DNA of 64,000 nt, from positions 1-64,000 of the forward strand of contig NZ_BDIY01000012.1 of NCBI RefSeq assembly GCF_002072155.1. The letters are read 5' to 3'. Of this stretch, positions 62,300-64,000 are shown piece after piece. The notes beneath the pieces were generated by a model. The model saw only the letters and a list, made by a program, of their open reading frames with translations, was not told where the DNA came from and made no database searches. The DNA is from Roseovarius sp. A-2. Lineage in GTDB: Bacteria; Pseudomonadota; Alphaproteobacteria; Rhodobacterales; Rhodobacteraceae. How positions within the stretch are numbered: the first letter of the stretch is position 1; every line of letters begins with the position of its first letter. The translations under genes and the position numbers were made by a program.

Positions 62300-63801
62300 T
62301 CCGGCGTGACGTTTTGAAATCCTTTGGCGCGTTTGCGCTCTGGCCCGGTCTGGCGCAGGCCGGGTCCGGCACGCCCTTTTCCGAGGAGGGGCTGCTTGAT
62401 CTCGCGCGCGAGGTGGCGGCGAATCCTTATGCCGAGCGCCCGAGCGTGCCCGAGGCATGGCGCGACCTGACCTATGATCAATATCGCGCCATCCGCTTCG
62501 ATACCGATCAGGCGATCTGGGCTGGCACCGACACGACGCTGGAATTCGACGTGTTTCCGCCCGGCCTCTATTTCCCGCGTGCGGTTGAGGTCAATCTGGT
62601 CGAGAACGGCCAGACGCGGCGGCTCGATTTCGACCTGTCGCTTTATGAAAAGCACGAAATCGTGCCGGATCTGCCGACCGAAGGGGACTTGGGATATTCC
62701 GGGGTTCGTCTGCGCGCCGAGTTGGAGAAGCCAGGGATCTTTCAGGAATACGCGGTGTTTCAGGGGGCCAGCTATTTCCGGGTGATCGCGCGCGATCTGG
62801 TTTACGGCCTGTCGGCGCGGGGGCTGGCGGTGAATACCGGCGGGCCGGAGGGTGAGGAATTTCCTGATTTCACCCGCTTCTGGATCGAGAAACCGGCCCC
62901 CGGCGTCAGCATCCACAAGATGCATGCTCTGATGGAAAGCCCGTCGGTGACCGGGATTTACCATTTCACGATGCGTCCCGAGGGGGCGGAGACCGAGGTG
63001 GATGTGCGTTGCACGCTGATGCCGCGCGTGCCGCTGGAGAATGTGGGCATCGCGCCGCTGACGTCAATGTTCTATTTCGACGCGACCAATCGCCACCAGT
63101 TCGATGATTTCCGTGCCGGCGTGCATGACAGCGACGGGCTGAGCATTCTCAATGGCAACGGTGAGATGCTCTGGCGGCCCTTGGCCAATCCGCGCGATCT
63201 GCAAATCTCCAGCTTCGTGGACACCAACCCGCAGGGCTTTGGCCTGTCGCAGCGGTCGCGCGCCTATTCGGATTTCCACGATTTGGAGGCGCATTATCAT
63301 GAGCGCCCAAGTCTGTGGATCACCCCGGGTGAAGAGTGGGGGCGTGGTGCGGTCACGCTGGTCGAGATCCCGACCGACAAGGAGATCTACGACAATATCG
63401 TGGCCTATTGGCGCCCGCGCGAGCCGCTGGCCGAGGGGACCGAGCACAGTTTCAGCTATGGCATGACATGGACCGGCGGCATCGAGGAGAAAAAGCCGGT
63501 GGCGCGGGTGATCGAGACCCGGATCGGGCGTGGTTTTCCCAATGACCTGCGCAAGGTGGTGACGATTGATTTCGCCCCGCATGACGCGCTGCCCGAAATG
63601 TATGATGACCTCGTGGTCTATGTGTATTCCAGCCGGTTGGAGATTGCCGGGGGTTTCGTGCAGCGCAATCCCGAAACCGGCGGTCCGCGCCTTGCCTTTT
63701 CGTTTGACCCGGGTGAGGTGACGGCGGCTGAAATCCGTGCGCAGCTTTTCCACGAGGGGCGCGGCGTGTCGGAAGTGTGGCTGTACCGATGGACCGCCTG
63801 A
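62296..63801 (+). CDS. opgG: Glucans biosynthesis protein OpgG (MdoG)
   Basis: This 501-residue periplasmic protein is needed to assemble the backbone of osmoregulated periplasmic glucans. It has a Tat-like signal (MIRRDVLKSFGAFALWPGLA), LTYDQYRAIRFDTDQAIW, YFRVIARDLVYGLSARGLA, and LTSMFYFDATNRHQFDDFRA, all typical of MdoG. The ATG overlaps opgC; its stop lies 13 bases into opgH. Confidence 0.95.
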   Translation: MIRRDVLKSFGAFALWPGLAQAGSGTPFSEEGLLDLAREVAANPYAERPSVPEAWRDLTYDQYRAIRFDTDQAIWAGTDTTLEFDVFPPGLYFPRAVEVNLVENGQTRRLDFDLSLYEKHEIVPDLPTEGDLGYSGVRLRAELEKPGIFQEYAVFQGASYFRVIARDLVYGLSARGLAVNTGGPEGEEFPDFTRFWIEKPAPGVSIHKMHALMESPSVTGIYHFTMRPEGAETEVDVRCTLMPRVPLENVGIAPLTSMFYFDATNRHQFDDFRAGVHDSDGLSILNGNGEMLWRPLANPRDLQISSFVDTNPQGFGLSQRSRAYSDFHDLEAHYHERPSLWITPGEEWGRGAVTLVEIPTDKEIYDNIVAYWRPREPLAEGTEHSFSYGMTWTGGIEEKKPVARVIETRIGRGFPNDLRKVVTIDFAPHDALPEMYDDLVVYVYSSRLEIAGGFVQRNPETGGPRLAFSFDPGEVTAAEIRAQLFHEGRGVSEVWLYRWTA

Positions 63802-64000
63802 CCCCCTTTCCCGGCGCGGCGCATATGCCGCCTCCTGCCCCTCTGGATCACCCGATTCAGAGCCTGAGTCGGGTGCATCGCGACCCCAACGCGCCTGCAT
63901 GGCGGCCCAATCTCAATTACTGGTGGCGGCGCGCCGCTACGTTCCTGCCTGCCACGCTGATTACGGGCGCGCTTGGTTTTGCCTTTGGCGAGTGGCTTTC
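63789..64000 (+). CDS. opgH: Glucans biosynthesis glucosyltransferase OpgH (partial, 5' end)
   Basis: The window ends in this gene. The 70 visible residues begin MDRLTPFPGAAHMPPPAPLD and include HPIQSLSRVHRDPNAPAWRP and WWRRAATFLPATLITGALGF, the N-terminal cytoplasmic and first membrane part of OpgH. OpgH polymerises glucose from UDP-glucose. It overlaps opgG by 13 bases. An alternative start is the internal ATG 12 codons on (MPPPAPLD). Confidence 0.85.
   Translation, partial: MDRLTPFPGAAHMPPPAPLDHPIQSLSRVHRDPNAPAWRPNLNYWWRRAATFLPATLITGALGFAFGEWL

Noticed and set aside
1..64000. CRISPR arrays, rRNA genes, complete insertion sequences or prophage
   Set aside because: No regularly spaced repeats, rRNA-like sequence, transposase, integrase or phage structural gene was seen.

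Overview
The window looks like chromosomal DNA of a marine-type Rhodobacteraceae (Roseobacter-group) alphaproteobacterium. The signs are high G+C coding sequence, the regB/sco/regA redox regulatory trio in its Rhodobacter arrangement, a six-gene Mrp antiporter operon with fused A and B subunits, AddAB instead of RecBCD, a TPMT-type methyltransferase, and many four-base start/stop overlaps. No species can be named from sequence alone. Almost everything is core housekeeping DNA. The atypical patches are at 1-606, 3936-4358 and about 58245-58720.

Layout. 1-606: A+T-rich scar with a broken DUF262-type gene. 607-4679 (minus): hslVU protease, an M20 amidohydrolase, a tiny CPESGVW-motif protein, a candidate small RNA and thioredoxin, punctuated by two terminators with an identical 24-base core. 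4740-14745 (minus): tsaE, amgK-like kinase, murU-like nucleotidyltransferase, addB and addA, preceded by a PAS-only membrane protein. 14816-17540: regB divergent from sco/senC and regA. 17656-21820: an envelope-glycan operon (GT2-like, GT14-like and a double-domain sulfotransferase). 21837-24088: LysR regulator and PuuD urate hydroxylase. 24222-28812: galU, galE, a paralogue of the first glycosyltransferase, and murJ. 28826-31649: a rhomboid-like protein lacking catalytic residues, trpS, rppH and a secreted cysteine-rich protein. 31828-37747: mnhAB-C-D-E-F-G. 37766-42173: zapE, a proline iminopeptidase, ubiG, and the minus-strand run ending in grxC, a nitrilase-family hydrolase and a MarR regulator. 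42204-47089: comF, a methyltransferase, hemH, small envelope proteins, two L,D-transpeptidases and a CAP-domain lipoprotein. 47172-51121 (minus): hslO, CoA-type Nudix, CCA transferase and a TrmA/RlmD-like methyltransferase, chained by overlaps. 51200-53378: Nudix, a receiver-PP2C protein and an Hpt protein. 53375-58244: ilvA, argG, a sulfotransferase-like protein, a TPMT-type methyltransferase and ureidoglycine aminohydrolase. 58245-58975: tRNA-Thr(CGT) and a truncated tRNA-like element. 58976-64000: DUF302 protein, TPR protein, then opgC-opgG-opgH for osmoregulated periplasmic glucans, cut by the window end.

How the genes fit together. Several blocks serve the cell envelope: muropeptide recycling (amgK, murU), lipid II flipping (murJ), nucleotide-sugar supply (galU, galE), glycosyl and sulfuryl transfer, L,D-transpeptidases and periplasmic glucans. 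Redox and stress functions are also prominent: RegBA with Sco, thioredoxin, glutaredoxin, Hsp33 and HslVU. PuuD and ureidoglycine aminohydrolase belong to the same purine-degradation pathway but lie about 33 kb apart. I saw no CRISPR array, complete insertion sequence, prophage or rRNA operon. The most unusual local features are the truncated tRNA-like element beside tRNA-Thr, the double-domain sulfotransferase operon with a duplicated glycosyltransferase elsewhere, the catalytically empty rhomboid, and the small-gene/terminator region at 3.7-4.3 kb.
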